Assembly (NCBI GenBank): GCA_958496175.1
Contig: OY292278.1
Span: 6,634,001-6,698,000, forward strand
DNA length: 64,000 nucleotides
From: Sisyra terminalis
Taxonomy: Eukaryota; Arthropoda; Insecta; Neuroptera; Sisyridae
Direction of reading: 5' to 3'
Both the position numbers and the translations under genes were made by a program. Positions within the stretch are counted from its first letter, which is position 1. Each line of letters opens with the position of its first letter. Below are positions 12,130-25,007 of this stretch, piece by piece. Below the pieces are notes generated by a model, which had not been told where the DNA came from, did not search any database, and saw nothing but the letters and a program-made list of their open reading frames with translations.

Positions 12130-12286
12130 AAGGATTTTTTTTTTTTTTGAAATTTATTTTGTGTAATCTTTAAATATAAGTAAACAAATGATAAAAAAAT
12201 GGACACTAAAAATATCAATTGCTTTTTTTTATCAATCGCCAAAAAACGCTCGAAATTCGGGCCTCTAGAGTAGAATACCCCCTTAA
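12130..12286. mobile_element. Family D MITE, right-end fragment
   Basis: The segment ending TCTAGAGTAGAATACCCCC followed by TTAA matches the last 160 bp of the 24.25-25.0 kb copy (AAGGA, then a T run, GAAATTTATTTTGTGTAATC, then AACGCTCGAAATTCGGGCC). No left end was found, so it is a truncated second copy just 180 bp from the complete one. Confidence 0.8.
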
Positions 12287-12759
12287 ATTAATTCATTATC
12301 GTTTCTTAAAGCCCCTAAATTTGAATACTTAGTCTTTGGGATCTGGAAGATATTTAGAAATTCTAAACTAAATTTTAAGTCGGCAGAAATTAATTTTTTG
12401 CATAGGGTTTTACTATTTTGAAGCGTTGGATGGTTCCTCAAAAAAAAGTTTGATTTTTAATATTAGGTAATCCATTTTATATGTAAGATATTTACATAAT
12501 TGATTTATATTGTTTAAGCAATGAATCATTTTTTATTTCAAGGAAAATAAATCCCATTGTTGAATACAAAAATTATAAGATATTCCCATCACATTCATAG
12601 ACCTACGTAAATTTTATGTTTCAACTAATAAATGTCGCAAAAGGGCGGAAAATTAAATTTGTAAAAATTTATTTATTTAACACCTGTTTGATTATTAATG
12701 TGAGTTCATGGGTTTTGATATGTGGAATCATATCTATATCTTTATATATAAAGTCTTAC
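12287..12759 (-). other. dpr intron, 3' side of the exon
   Basis: Intronic sequence downstream of the dpr exon on the minus strand. I saw no further exon and no repeat. Confidence 0.5.
12752..12759 (-). promoter_or_regulatory. 5' splice site of the dpr exon
   Basis: On the minus strand the exon end ACG is followed by GTAAGACT, a near-consensus donor. The reading frame runs on into intron codons and then a stop, so splicing here is needed. Confidence 0.85.
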
Positions 12760-12935
12760 CGTTTTATTTCCAAGATTTTTGACACGACAATTGAGATAGG
12801 CCGTTTTTCCCAGAACAGCAGTCACGTTTTTCGACGAGGCCTTATCGAAGTGAGGGCCTTTTCGATGGGACGTAGCCTCCCGTAACGCGTTTCCTCTTCC
12901 GCTTACATTGCCGCCCTTGTGAACAGCTGCGTCAA
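12760..12935 (-). CDS. Internal exon of a DPR-family Ig-domain cell-surface protein
   Basis: DPR proteins are neuronal Ig-superfamily surface receptors that bind DIP partners during synaptic matching. This 176-nt exon decodes to a linker (DAAVHKGGNVSGRGNALREA), then HFDKASSKNVTAVL, then GKTAYLNCRVKNLGNKT, which is the A-to-B strand start of Ig domain 1. The cysteine in LNC is the first disulfide cysteine, and NVS, NVT and NKT are potential N-glycosylation sites. The acceptor is a T-rich tract ending TTTGCAG (minus strand, AG at 12937-12936). The donor is ACG|GTAAGA. The acceptor phase is 1 and the donor phase is 0. In the family the next residues are V-S-W-I/V-R-x-R-D. That exon was not found in this window, nor was the signal-peptide exon, so the gene is partial here. 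Which DPR paralogue this is cannot be decided. Confidence 0.93.
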
Positions 12936-12960
12936 CTGCAAATAAACATTTAAAAATGTA
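12936..12960 (-). promoter_or_regulatory. 3' splice site of the dpr exon
   Basis: On the minus strand, ACATTTTTAAATGTTTATTT leads to GCAG immediately before the first exon base at 12935. It splits a codon after its first base (phase 1). Confidence 0.85.
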
Positions 12961-14850
12961 ACAGAAAAATAAATACATAAACATAAGTAATGTGATTTTG
13001 TATACATATCACACATAAAAAAAAACATGAAATGACGCAATAAAAATGAGAACACATCAAAATGTAATTCCTTGAAAAATCATAAAAATATCAAAATAAA
13101 TTAAATGTTAAACTTTTCTCAAGTTTGTAATTCTAGGAAGTCGATTTCGTTTTCTGGACGATTTTTCTTTCGTTTGAATCGCTTCACATGTTAGTCAATA
13201 TTGTTGCGTTATGGAAATTTATTGGCGATATCACATAAATATTTCATTGAGCATCCCATTCGGTAAAAAAACAGCTTTACCTTTTTCCCCCAAAAAAAAA
13301 AAATAAAGAAAAAACCAAAAAAAAATATTCGCCTGATTGCCATCGAAGAAAATAAAAACGTCCAAAAACATTATTTTATCAATTGAGGCGTTTTAAGCTC
13401 ACTGACCTATTTACGAATAAGAGGCGCCCATACACATCCCATAAATACGCCAATATCCCTCCATTGTGTACAGGTGAAATAATCCTAAAACGAGGAACAA
13501 AATAATAATTCTCGTTTTGAAATTTTCAAATATTAAATTCAAACACGCCCCGAAGACAATCACTATGTGGATTGTAGTATACAAGTAATGAAGCCAGAAT
13601 TATATTCCTCGGAAAAACGTATCGTTTGTTCATTTCAAAATGTTAATTACACGGTTTTGTATTTAACCCCCCCGCTTGCCGCCCCGCACGCCTATCGTTT
13701 CAACCTCGAGATTTGAGAAAATTTAAAACACGATTTCAAAGCAAGACGTGGAATACAATACCCGCTGGAAAATAGATCAAAGTCAACGTCAAGTTTTCAT
13801 CTGCCAAAAAAAAAAATGGAAAATCTTTTTATTTCTCCAAACTGCATTTGTAATTAGTTGAACAATTTTCTCTTTAATAGTTATTACATCTCTCATCTTT
13901 TTCATGTTGTGTAATTATCACAAAGCCAAAGGAGAAAAGGATTTCAACGGTAACAAACTTATTCTTTTCGACGATGACGTGACAAACTCGGTTTAATATC
14001 ACCGACAGCAAAATCTGATATGATGGCCAGTTTTCCTTTCATTTAATTTTCCCATGTTCAACTTCATTTACATAGTTGTTTAATATTGTAATGGAAATAC
14101 ACACATTTAATGTCCTTTCTGTATCATTCCTTGTGTAATTTTCATATGGTAGGTGTGACTAATTTAAACACTAAATAGTTCATGCTTGATAAATTTATTA
14201 AAAAAAATAGTAATAAAATAAAATTGCTACCACAAGAAAATTTGTTCAGTTTTTTCCTCATATTTTCAAAGAAAAATTATCAAAGTCTTACCAAACTTAA
14301 TAAAAATTATCAAAAACCAATAAACATCCCTTAATTTTCTCTGATTTGTAAATCCAAATACTTCTCGACAAAATTTGTATTTCATGTTATAAATGATCTA
14401 TGAAATATTGGAGATAAGAAATTTTTAAAACGTTGGGAAGAATCAAATGTCCTTTGAAAAATTGAGTGACCAAACCAATCACCTGGCATTTTGCCATCCT
14501 GGATAAGATCGATTGGACCATCTCAGCAGGAAATGGGCAAAGAGTTCATTCTTCGATTTACGTCATCAAAGATAAAAGCCTAGAAATGATATTTGCCAAC
14601 TATCGTTTCAATCAAATCACTATTGATATCGGATTTGTCATCCAAATGAAGTTTTCAACGATGAAAAATTGAGCTTAACGTTTTTTTTTTTTTTTTTGGT
14701 CGAAAAAGTAAATGAAAATGAATTGTCTAATATGGAAAGAAAATTGATCATTTTTTTGTCAATTACAAAAATATATAGTTTAGTACGAAAGCTAATGGTA
14801 TATAATAGGAAAAATACTTTACTCTAATCAAATCATTCTCTTATTAAAAC
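12961..14850 (-). other. dpr intron, 5' side of the exon, no second gene seen
   Basis: About 1.9 kb without recognised repeats. The part near 13380-13790 is less AT-rich, with a C-rich patch around 13665-13700. The 68-codon plus-strand frame at 14466-14672 has fairly balanced composition but no motif I recognise, so it is not called as a gene. The sequence may hold intronic regulatory elements. Confidence 0.45.
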
Positions 14851-15970
14851 TACTAGTAGTTGCCCGTTGCATTCGCAACTAAAGATTTTATCTCAATTAA
14901 ATATTTAATATGAGATAATGTAGAGTTAATCAAGAATCAAAATTTTAAATTTAATAACCAAAGTGTTGTTAATATTATAAAAGTTTATCTAAAATTATAC
15001 TAAGAAATAAAATATAAGTGTTTTTTTTTTATATCATTTTAATAACATTTTAAATAACGTCATTTCACTAAATTTGTATGAAAGTTTAATACTTATGTAG
15101 CACTTATACCAAATTGGCGATTTTAAATTTCGGTTCGTTTTTCGATAATCAAACTTTTCAAAATCTATTTTATTTTATGAACCAATGGTTGTGATCTGGA
15201 GTAATTATATATTCGGCTGAACAGCATTAAGGTAGCAATTTTTTGCCATATATTTCACTGTCAATTCAAATATAAAATCTTCGATACTAACTTTTTTTCG
15301 GTATTTAGAACAATTTGAAAACCAATTATTGTTATTGAAAATAAATAAAATATTCGAATTTACTTCCACGCTTTCCACCTATTTCCAACAATTTTGTATG
15401 TACAACGTCCAAATGTGCGAAATCGAATAGCTTTTTAGTCATGTTAATTAACAAAAAGAAGGTCATTATTTTTTTTTCGTTTTACATTGTATTTTCAAAT
15501 ATAAGTGCACATTTGTGTCGATGAAATTTGGAAAGTTTTTTCCATATACGATGCAGATATATATAAAGAAAGGGTTTTTGAAAATTTCTCCCCTAAAATA
15601 GTGAAAGACGGTAGCCAAGTTTGTAAGGGATAACGTTTAATAAACAATCGAAATTTTAAATTTAATAATCAATCAAAGTCCGTTAAAAGCAAAACGTCAT
15701 TACTGCTTAATATATAAAACAAAGTTGATTTATTATTAGAAACAAAAACTTAGGCGTTGCTTAAAAATTTAAACTCTGATAAGTAGATATATCTGAAAAG
15801 GTCAATTTAAGTTTATAAATAAGCATTATGTTTTTTGGCTTTCACATATTGTAAACCTGAAAATCTGAAATACGTATTCACAAATAAATACATTAGTGGG
15901 TGAGTATCCTTGCCAACATTTTGAATAAGTAAGTGGGGATAACAGAGCGCATGCGCATAGCCCGTTCTGC
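14851..15970 (+). repeat. 1.1-kb dispersed repeat shared with the 45.4-47.8 kb element
   Basis: From about 14920 the sequence aligns in the same orientation with about 46190-47135. Shared blocks include TAATCAAGAATCAAAATTTT (46.2 kb: TAATCAACAATCAAAATTTT), ATAACGTCATTT, AACTTATACCAAA, TTATTAGAAACAAAAAC and TTTTTTGGCTTTCACATATTG. The left end at 14851 reads ACTAGTAGTTGCCC, resembling an inverted Helitron 3' terminus. It is probably a decayed non-autonomous element with rearranged ends. Confidence 0.7.
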
Positions 15971-16007
15971 ATGGACAGACGGCACGATAGCCAATTTATA
16001 TAAAAGA

Positions 16008-16636
16008 TACCACTAAGATAAATAAGCCAACATATCCATAATACTTTCCATAAAATCTGAAAATCCATAAAGAAGTATTTTAAAACCATTCTTTTATCTC
16101 TTATTTACATCAGACCTACGAGTAACAGAAGATACATAAATCGCTACCTTTGGAGATTAAACTGCAATTTTTACCATCGACGAAAACCCAAATAAATTGG
16201 CCTACAACTTCAACGCTATATAATTGGTGTACCGGAAAAGAATATTTTTTCAATATACAATTAAAACATCTTAAATTATTGATTTAATCAGCCTAAATAA
16301 AATTCTCAATGATTGAGGCCTATTGAGGCTAATTATATCAATGATTTAAGATCAATTGTTAAAACAATTTTTTTTTTAATTGCATATTGAAAAAATATTC
16401 TTTTCCGGTACACCAATCATATAGAGTTGAAGTTGTAGGCCAATTTATTTGGGTTTTCTTTGATGGTAAAAATTGCAGTTTCGTCTGTAAAGGTAGCGAT
16501 TTATGTATCTGCTGTTACTCGTAGGTCTGATGTAAACAAGAGATAAAGAATGGTTTTAAAATACTTCCTTTAGGATTTACAGATTTTATGGAAAGTATTG
16601 TGGATATGTTGGCTTATTTATCTTGGTGGTATCATG
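16008..16636. repeat. Large near-perfect hairpin, about 290-bp arms
   Basis: The left arm (about 16008-16295) and right arm (about 16330-16636) are inverted copies. The left has AAGATAAATAAGCCAACAT and the right ATGTTGGCTTATTTATCTT. Further matching blocks include CAGACCTACGAGTAACAG, AATAAATTGGCCTACAACTT and GGTGTACCGGAAAAGAATAT with their complements. The loop is only a few tens of bases. The left arm continues directly from the preceding dispersed repeat. No coding capacity. Confidence 0.9.
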
Positions 16637-17940
16637 TTAATAAGAGTAATATTTGATTAATAAAGTATCCTACAACTTCAACTCTATATAATAGGGGTAC
16701 CGGAAAGAATGTTTTTTCAAAATATAATTAAAACAATAATTTTGTTACAAGTATTGATTTTAAATCAAAGATATAAATAGCCTCAATAGTATCAACGTTT
16801 TGACATTAAGGGTGCAAATTTTGAATGCTATATCAGTAAAAATCAATTGATTAGCAAGAAAAATATCAAAAAAATACATTTGAACATTACTTAAGATTTC
16901 AATTCTTGAACCACTTAGTAAATGTGGTAACGATTAAAATAAAGAAGAAATTCGATGAAATAACTTTGGACGATCATAGTGAATACGGCAATATTATCCC
17001 ATCCCTTAATTTATTTGATTTTTTTACAGGGCTTTTCTTCTGCAGAGGAATCTTGCATTACCGAGTTGCAGCATTGAATTTTATCTGTTAACAGTTTTTG
17101 AACCAATTTTATTGTAATTATTTGAGAGTTCTTTGACTTTCTGGCATATATTTGGTACCATTTTCCTCGTTAACTTTATATTGGTAAAATTTTTTGTCAT
17201 ATTTCTTTGGTTCCAGTTGGAGAAATGAAAATTATCGAATTTGAACTTTAAAGCTCATTTGGCGTTAATTAATTTCTAATTCACTTTGATAAACATTGAA
17301 AATGTTTTAAGTAACAACTATGTGTTGCTTTTCTGTGAAACCCGATGAGGATACAATACCGAATTTATATTCTTTCGGATTTATGGTCCTACCATTTCAA
17401 TATGGATTTTGGAATAAGAAAATAAAAAATAATTTATAATTTTTATGTAGTTGATAAATTACTTTAATCATAAAATATCTTTGGTACCACTTTGTAATTA
17501 TTTTTAAGTAGATAAATGGCAATTGAATTATTATTACCTTAACAATGACATTATTTTCCGGTACCTGCCCCTAACACACCACTAAAAAAATCTCAAGAGT
17601 TAATCCAAGTTTTCTTCCAACGATAACAAAAAAAACAGCACTTAGAATTTTAGTTAATAACATCTCTGTTCTACAAAAGGATAACGTTAAATATTTGGAT
17701 ATCACATTGGGCCAAAATAAAATCTTACATGAAAATCTCCCTCAGTAGCCAAAAAAGTACAAGTAGATGCCAAAATTAAATTAAATATAAGGATTTCTAA
17801 GAAAAAAATTAGGTCTTTCTAAGGAATTCAATTTAAATTTATAAGTATTTTATTTATTTCCGAGTCACAATAAGTGAATGGATATTAATAAATTTAAAGT
17901 TATACATAACAATCATAAAGCCCATTTGGACATATGGGTT
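16637..17940. other. AT-rich stretch with one fragment of the hairpin arm
   Basis: A third partial copy of the hairpin arm lies at about 16668-16740 (TCCTACAACTTCAACTCTAT, then GGTACCGGAAAGAATG). The rest shows no gene or recognised repeat. Confidence 0.5.
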
Positions 17941-17947
17941 GAAACTT

Positions 17948-18560
17948 TGGGTAACTAACGAACAAATAAATATATCGAAATAAAGAATATAGATTCTTGA
18001 AGGGAATCAAATGCTCTACAAAAAAGGTCTCTTAATGTTTTAACATAAAATCACTCTTTCAAAATTGGTTCAACAACGAAAAAACAATAATTTAATATTT
18101 CCTTCAACTTTAATTGTGAATAACTTTTGAAAAAGTGATTTTATCTAAAAACATTAGGACATATTTTTTGTAGAGCATTAAATTCCCTTTAAGAATCTAT
18201 ATTGTATATTTCTATATATTTATTTGTTCGTTAGTTACAAAATTCCAAAATAAAGAAGATAAATCTAACAATTATATCAATGTCTGAAGCTTGATTATTC
18301 GAAAACGGCGTGTCTGGCAAAAATTTTCATTGAAACGTTTTTTGTAGGGAATTTAATTTTCTATAAACATATGTGCAGATAATTTTTTTTACTTGGATAT
18401 TTTGACAGCATTGACGCAAAAATGAAAGCACAAATAAAAAATCTAAATTAAAGATGATAGACCTCTTAAAATTAATATTAAGGGCTCAAACCATAAAAAA
18501 TAGTCGATTTTTTTGGCCCAGTTTAGATGATATACATACGAATGTTACAATCCCAATTTT
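17948..18560. repeat. Foldback repeat related to family A
   Basis: Arms at about 17948-18060 and 18130-18242 are inverted (GTAACTAACGAACAAATAAA on the left and its complement on the right; CTCTACAAAAAAGG against TTTTTTGTAGAGC). Further right, near 18455-18500, is CCTCTTAAAATTAATATTAA, the internal signature of families A and J. Termini are not clear. Confidence 0.7.
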
Positions 18561-20164
18561 TTTTGTTGAATTCCGTCTATTTGTTCGTTATTATATATCC
18601 CAATGATTTTAAATCAAGTCGGTCATATTTGTAGTGCAACATACGTCAACATTTCCCATACAGTTTCCGAGCTTTTGCGTTGCACATGAATGCATTGAAT
18701 TGCATTGCAATGATCTACCCAAACACAACGGAGAAAAACAAAACAAAAAAAAAAAAACAAACATATGCACTGGAACGGGAATTTATATTTTTCATCCATG
18801 TTTTTGCCCGCGTATTTGTGCGATAAACTCGGTAGCATAGATTTCCCATGTCGACCATAGTCGATAGATTTCCTTTTGGTGTTGCAAATAAATTAATTTT
18901 TTCCGCTTTTAAAACAATCAAATAAATAATTATTAGTCAACAGTACAAGTCGAGGCATTAAACACTTGGATTTTTTTTCCAAATCAAAAACTTTAATGCT
19001 TTACTAAGACTTTTATCTTACGAAGACAAATTCATTTACTGCTTCATTGATTTCACTTTACTTATAAAAGCTTTACTTCACTAATGGCGTTTTAAAAATA
19101 TGACGGACTAATGTTTAATAATTTTTTTTATTAAGTAAAACCAAGAGATTCTTCCATAGTGTTCCCCTTTAATTTTTTCGGTTATAAAATGCGTACAAAA
19201 TCGTGGACCCATCTCTAACACTTCGACTTATCCTTGGAGGATTATAAAATTATTATTCTTGAATAAAAGACGGGCATTAGAGTTCCTATATAACGACTGT
19301 TTAAAACAATTTGAATGCGAGCGGAATTTTTCCCTCGTCGTTTCGCGTGCGCGATGTGGGAAATCAAGAAAATGTGGCGAATTTCTTTCGGTATTAAAGT
19401 AATCAATCATCGTTATGAAAGGAAATGATTGAAGAATTTAATTTCGAAATTGACGTTAGATGTTTTATTTCCTTTGACTGGTAATTACGGGGTGGGAGTT
19501 GAGTTAAAATTTTACGGCATTCACGCGGAGCCGAGCGGCCGGGAAATGAAAGTCGCATGGGAAATTGGTGGAAAACGAAACGAAAAATGACGAAAAGTTT
19601 CTGGCTGGTCTTTGTGTGGAAATGTCTTTCGTACATTACGGCTACACTTTTGTCGATGTTTTGAGATTTTCACGGGATGAAAGTTCACGAATATATTGCA
19701 TTCCTTTTTGGGATAATTAACGTAAAACGTTCACCGGATAATTTCAAAAGTTATAATTATGTGTCTTAATTATATACTCTGTACTGGCAAAGCAGTTGCA
19801 GGAATATTTTCTAGACAAAAAAAGATGTTTCCTAAAAAAAATATTTAAACTAAATTTGATCAAACTTTCAAAGATCTAAGAGCTTTTTTTGTGAAATACC
19901 TCACACAATTCTTGAAATAATAGGTGTTTGTACTGTTGTACACGTGTGAGAAGTTATACTTATTGGCATTGTTGAAAAGAGTTTTAATCCACAGCCATAG
20001 CATTTTAATCATTAGTAATTTGTGGTAACGAAAATATGATATAATTATAAACACAAATATTCCTTTTAATGTCAATATAATTGGCAAATGTATAGCGGCA
20101 TAGAAAGAGAACAAAGAACGTAAACACATTCATGTGAGTGTAATACCAATATAATAATTATTCT
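18561..20164. other. Non-coding stretch
   Basis: No gene recognised. Less AT-rich patches occur at about 18610-18850 and 19270-19640 (for example GGAGCCGAGCGGCCGGGAAATG). Overlapping 60-80-codon frames there lack motifs and lie in different frames. Confidence 0.4.
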
Positions 20165-20290
20165 CTCAATTTTGACTAACTGTTTGTTGTCATTGGTTTC
20201 AACTGTCATTTCGTTTTCATTCAATTGCCAATTTTGTCAGTGTTGGGCTGTGAATATTTCCCAGAAAGTTACTTAATATCAAATAATAAA
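20165..20290 (-). repeat. Dispersed repeat P, copy 2 (inverted)
   Basis: The reverse complement reads AAATATTCACAGCCCAACAC, then CGAAATGACAGTTGAAACCA, matching the copy at 10925-11065. Confidence 0.7.
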
Positions 20291-20620
20291 TTAAATTGGC
20301 AACTCATGTTCCTTTTAACGACATCAATTTCTGATAACGTTGCATTTTTTATTTACTTGACCATTCAGTTCACTATTTTTTTTGTTAATTCAGTTCTTAT
20401 ATCGTATATTTGCTCTTTTGTTGGTAAATTTACATTGTGGTATGATATCTTCGCGAATTAAATTAATAAAAAATGTTGAAAATGTAACATTGCCAGATAT
20501 TGATGTTCCTTAAAGGGATATAGGCCAAATTGGCAATTTATACAAAATCTATGCATACAAAAATGGATATTTATTCATATTGTATAGTATAACATAATAA
20601 AATACACAATTGACTACTCA

Positions 20621-21316
20621 TACAAAAGACATAGGACGATAAGTATAGTGAATCGGCCCCTGAAGAGTATTTGGTTCATAATTTCAGAGTATGTTGGTAC
20701 TATTAAGATACATTAATTTGGCAAGTTTCAGATCCCTATGTATTACTGGTTCTTCAAAAATCGAAAAAAGCTGGAAATCAGAAAAATCATTTTTCTCAGA
20801 AATTTGTGAATCGATTTATTTGAATTTTGGATATGTTATTGCTGCTAATAGTAGCTTTTAGAAAAAAAATTAAGAGCTTTATCGGTTTGTAAGATCCTTG
20901 AAAAAAGAGAGCTTTTTCTTTTAATTTTAATTATTAACCATGATATAATTTTGGTACAATTACGAAACTATTTTTTTTTTCAAATTCCCCATTCAATTTC
21001 CTTTAAAATTATGAGTTTTTTAAATTTTAAAAAACGGTACGTCATAGTGAAAAAAAAATAAAAACCGATTTTTTTACATGAAAATCCATGCCTACCATCA
21101 GTCCCTATAATAAATCCAAAATTCAAATAAATCGATTCAGAAATAACACAGATTTTTTTTTTTAATTTCCAGCTTTTTTCGAAGAAACGGTAATACATAG
21201 GGATCTGAAATTTGCCGAATTAATGTATCTTTATAGTACCAACATACCCTGAAATTATGAACCAAATACCTTTCTGGGGCCGATTCATTATACTTATCCG
21301 TCCTATGGCCTTTGTT
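20621..21316. repeat. Foldback repeat, about 210-bp arms
   Basis: The left arm (20621-20835) contains CATAGGACGATAAGTATAGT, GGATCT-type (GATCCCTATGTATTAC) and AATCGATTTATTTGAATTTT. The right arm (about 21110-21316) carries their complements in reverse order. The middle, about 275 bp, is AT-rich and unrelated. Terminal boundaries and target duplication are uncertain. Confidence 0.8.
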
Positions 21317-22063
21317 TAAATGGTCTATTATGGGTACCTACAAGATGAATAAATCGCCCCATAGTAAAAATTAAATTAATACAACAGTAATTGAATATTT
21401 TCCTTACCCATTTATATCTATGTATTGAATTTTTACTTTGATTTTTTACTCGAATATTGAAAAATTTAATGTATCCGTCAACTTTCCATGCATTATTTTA
21501 TTGAATAATTTCAAAAAAAATATCTTTCAAATGAAATTAAACTGCTAAGAGCTTAAGTATAGAAAAGATAGGTACTAGAAATGGGTTGAAAGAAATGCAT
21601 TGGGAAAATTTTGTTCAAATAAGTAAATATTTGGTTCTTATTTACTCGTCTGCAAAATAATGTTATTTTCACAACGTTTTGCAATCTGCCATATTCAAAA
21701 TTGAAAGAAATAAACATTTACTCGAAATATTATAAGGAGTGGATATAATTCATGATTTTATATCTTAAAAATAAAATAAAAGGCTAAAGTAAACTATAAA
21801 GGAATACTGGCATACTGAAAACTTAAATAATTATTTCATGTTTTTCTTATTATTGAACAAAACTTTATTATTTTGGCAGAAACCAATGCAATTCTATTTA
21901 AAGTAAAACATATTTCCCGTCAATGTATTGTGAAATATATTCAACTGAAGAAATGTCCCAAAGATGAGGTAGTAGATGTGGAGGCCAGTGAATTTAAAAT
22001 CATATAAATATAATAAGAATGAATTATGATGGTTTAAGTTTAATACATAAAATAAAAAATTAG
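21317..22063. other. AT-rich spacer
   Basis: No gene or recognised repeat. Confidence 0.4.
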
Positions 22064-23607
22064 CATTTGGGTCAGTCCAATTCAGTCGGTCCAGCACTGG
22101 TCGCTTGACAATTTTTTTTAATTCTGATTTTTTTTTTGCTGTCACCCCAACATGTTGGTAGTTCAAATTCATCATTATTTTAATTTTATTGTTTTTAGTT
22201 TTCCGTTGGTGGCCATATTAGTTTTACTAGGCGCAGATATTTTTGCACTTTTAAGGTTTTGCGGAAACTTGATTATCTCAGGCCCTATCTGTCCTATCAA
22301 AATGAAACTAAAAGCAGTGGGTTCATGAAAATATAAGCTATCAGGTTGTAATAAGACGTTTTCACCTAAATGTAATTCTAAGGGGTGAAATTTCAGCATA
22401 AATTTTTAGCTCTCATTTGTAAAAACTCCAATTTTCAAAAACTCTAATGGGTTTTTGATATATTTATTCCTTCAAAAGTTATTCGAGGTGAAATATGAAT
22501 TAAAGAGAAATTTTAATATTTTTTCAATTTTTTGACGCAACCATCAATTTTACGAGAAAATTTTATAGGACATTTTTTGTAGAGCACTTCTTTTCCTATG
22601 ACTTATTTTTATAAAAGTATAAAAGTTGATATTTTTCACAGTACTAAATGTATTCAAAAACAAAATTTGATGTCTGAGACTTTACGCCTTTTTAAAATAA
22701 AAAATAACAAAAATTTGTCAAAAAGATTGATGACTTTGGGTACATACAAATATTATTATCTTTCAGTAAGAATTTTATGCTTTAAATTTAAGATCTGAAT
22801 AACAGTTAACCCAGATTATACGTTATTTTGTGTAAAATGCCATTTTTGCCAAGTATATGTCACATACTAAATGGTTAAATACATTATATTCACCTTACTA
22901 AAGTATGCATTATTTTGACATTTTGTGCTTGCAATACCTCTGCTCCTAGTCAAATCTCAAATCTCAAACTCAAAATTTTAGGTGCATAATACTATCATAC
23001 AGTACTATAATGGGGTGATATTTTAGATTTTGATCTGGTCCCCGACTAGAGATATTGAGCTCAGAAAATTGCAAATTTTGAGAATTTCCAAATTTTGTTA
23101 TTTTTTATTTTAAAAAAGCTTAAAGTCTCAGACCTCAAATTTTGTTTTTGAATACAACTAGTACCTAATTGTTTGTCAAAAAAGTTTTAACGTGTAGACT
23201 CTTTCCCATCCTTCACAATCTTTCCGTGAAAATTGGAGTTTTTACAAATGAGAGTTAAAAATTTAGGCTGAAATTTCACCCCTTAGAATTACATTAAGGT
23301 AATAACATTTTATTACAATCTTATAGCTTATATTTTTATGAACACACTACTTTTAGTTTTATTTTGATAGGACAAATAGGGCCTGAGATAATCAAGTTTC
23401 CGCAAACCCTTAAAAGTGCAAAAATGTCTGCGCCTAGTAAAACTAATATGGCCACCACCGGAAAACTAAAAACAATAAAATTAAAATAATGATGATTTTG
23501 AACTACCAACATATTGGGGTGATGGCACACACAATTTTTTCTTTTTAAAATGGTCGAGCAACCATTTAATTTATTTTTGAACCACTTTATTTGGACTGAC
23601 CCATTTG
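22064..23607. mobile_element. Long-TIR element, family B, copy 1
   Basis: A 1532-bp element (22070-23601) begins GGTCAGTCCAA and ends TTGGACTGACC. It is flanked by CATTTG at 22064-22069 and 23602-23607. The arms are inverted over several hundred bases (for example GGCCATATTAGTTTTACTAG, CTAAGGGGTGAAATTTCAGC). The left arm contains a piece of family A (about 22443-22636), which replaces sequence present in the other family B copy. No transposase was found. Confidence 0.85.
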
Positions 23608-24245
23608 TATTCTAGTAGGTACAATAACTATATAAAAATCAATTTATTAAAAATAAAATGTTCATGATTTGGTACAAATAGTTCCTTTACAAGTTACTCT
23701 ATGGTAACATTTCATTCTCTGCATTGTTTTTTTAAAAAAAATCGCGAATTTTTTAATAGTTCAGTTTGGGCTGTCAATTTAAATTTTTGTCGCCACATAT
23801 TAATTTTGGCCGATTTATTTACGAATTTAATTAAAAACCGAATATAAAATGAGACATTGAATTAGTGGTTTTTACAAAAGCTACTTGTATCTCTGTTTTT
23901 AAAAAAAATTGTCTTTTTTCTTCCCAATTATGTTCTACATATTTAGACTTTTTACATTTTGTCAATATTCAATTCACTTTTACGATAACTTTAACCGATT
24001 TTGAGGAATTTTTGCAAAAAAAAAAAAACTGATTTACCTTCTTTTGCCTTCGTAAATTTGTGTGCAATCTTTGGAATAATTATACTAAGATTTATTAGAC
24101 TTGATAATTTAGAACATCAACAATAACTTAAGAATATTAGACTAGGTTTTTAGTACCTACTACCAAATCGCTCCCAAAAATTGGTCAGATTTTTCTCACT
24201 AGATGTTTCTCGCTAACCGTTAGCAAGCTACTTCATATAGTAGCG
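23608..24245. other. AT-rich spacer
   Basis: No gene or recognised repeat. Confidence 0.4.
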
Positions 24246-25007
24246 TTAAGGGGGTATTCTACTCTAGAAATTTGAAAAAATCAAAAAAAAAATTTTTTCG
24301 TAATCCGATAGTTTAGATATTCAAAAATATTCTCCTAAAAGGATTTTTCAAAATTCAAATTATTTCCGAAGTTATAGCGGTTTTAGTGTCCCAAGTTAGT
24401 AGGTCCAATGTATGAAGCTGGGATGGCTGATTAAGAGAAACTTAACGTAAAACTTTAAACGCGTTTTTCTCGAAACTACTTTTTTCGATGCAGTGTCCAC
24501 AATATCTCAAGTTCTAATCGACCGATTTAATTGAAATTTGGCATGAATATTCTTTCAATATCTTTTTATCGTATGAAGCGACAAAAAATGAAAATTTCAA
24601 TTTTGTTATATTTTTAAAAAAATTGATAAAGTTTAAAAATTGGTGAAAAAAACGATCTTTATTTTCAGTAGCCGCCATTTTATGAAAAAAAAAATGTTTT
24701 TTCAGTTTTGCCGCTTCTTACGATAACGACATTCGTACTAATTAAGAATTCACCATTGTTTTATTTTTCAGATGACCATAAGGGTAGAAATTATCGATAC
24801 GAGGACACGGCCTTTTTTTTTCTCCCTCTACTTCAAAGACACAACACGAAGGATTTTTTTTTTTTTTTGAAATTTATTTTGTGTAATCTTTAGATATAAA
24901 TAAACAAATGATAAAAAATGAACAGGAATAATATCAATTGCTTTTTTTTTATCAATCGCCAAAAAAACGCTCGAAATTCGGGCCTCTTGAGTAGAATATC
25001 CCCTTAA
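24246..25007. mobile_element. TTAA-flanked MITE, family D, copy 2
   Basis: A 754-bp element (24250-25003) lies between TTAA at 24246-24249 and 25004-25007. Its ends are GGGGGTATTCTACTCTAGA and the inverse of GGGGATATTCTACTCAAGA. It aligns with the copy at 11176-11943 through most of its length, including CTTTAAACGCGTTTTTCTCG. It has no coding capacity. The open frame at its right end is T-rich chance. Confidence 0.85.

Noticed and set aside
1..12759. The next dpr exon (V-S-W-x-R-x-R-D and Y-E-C-Q-V-S region)
   Set aside because: I scanned the minus strand for the reverse complement of these motifs and found no convincing match in this part of the window.
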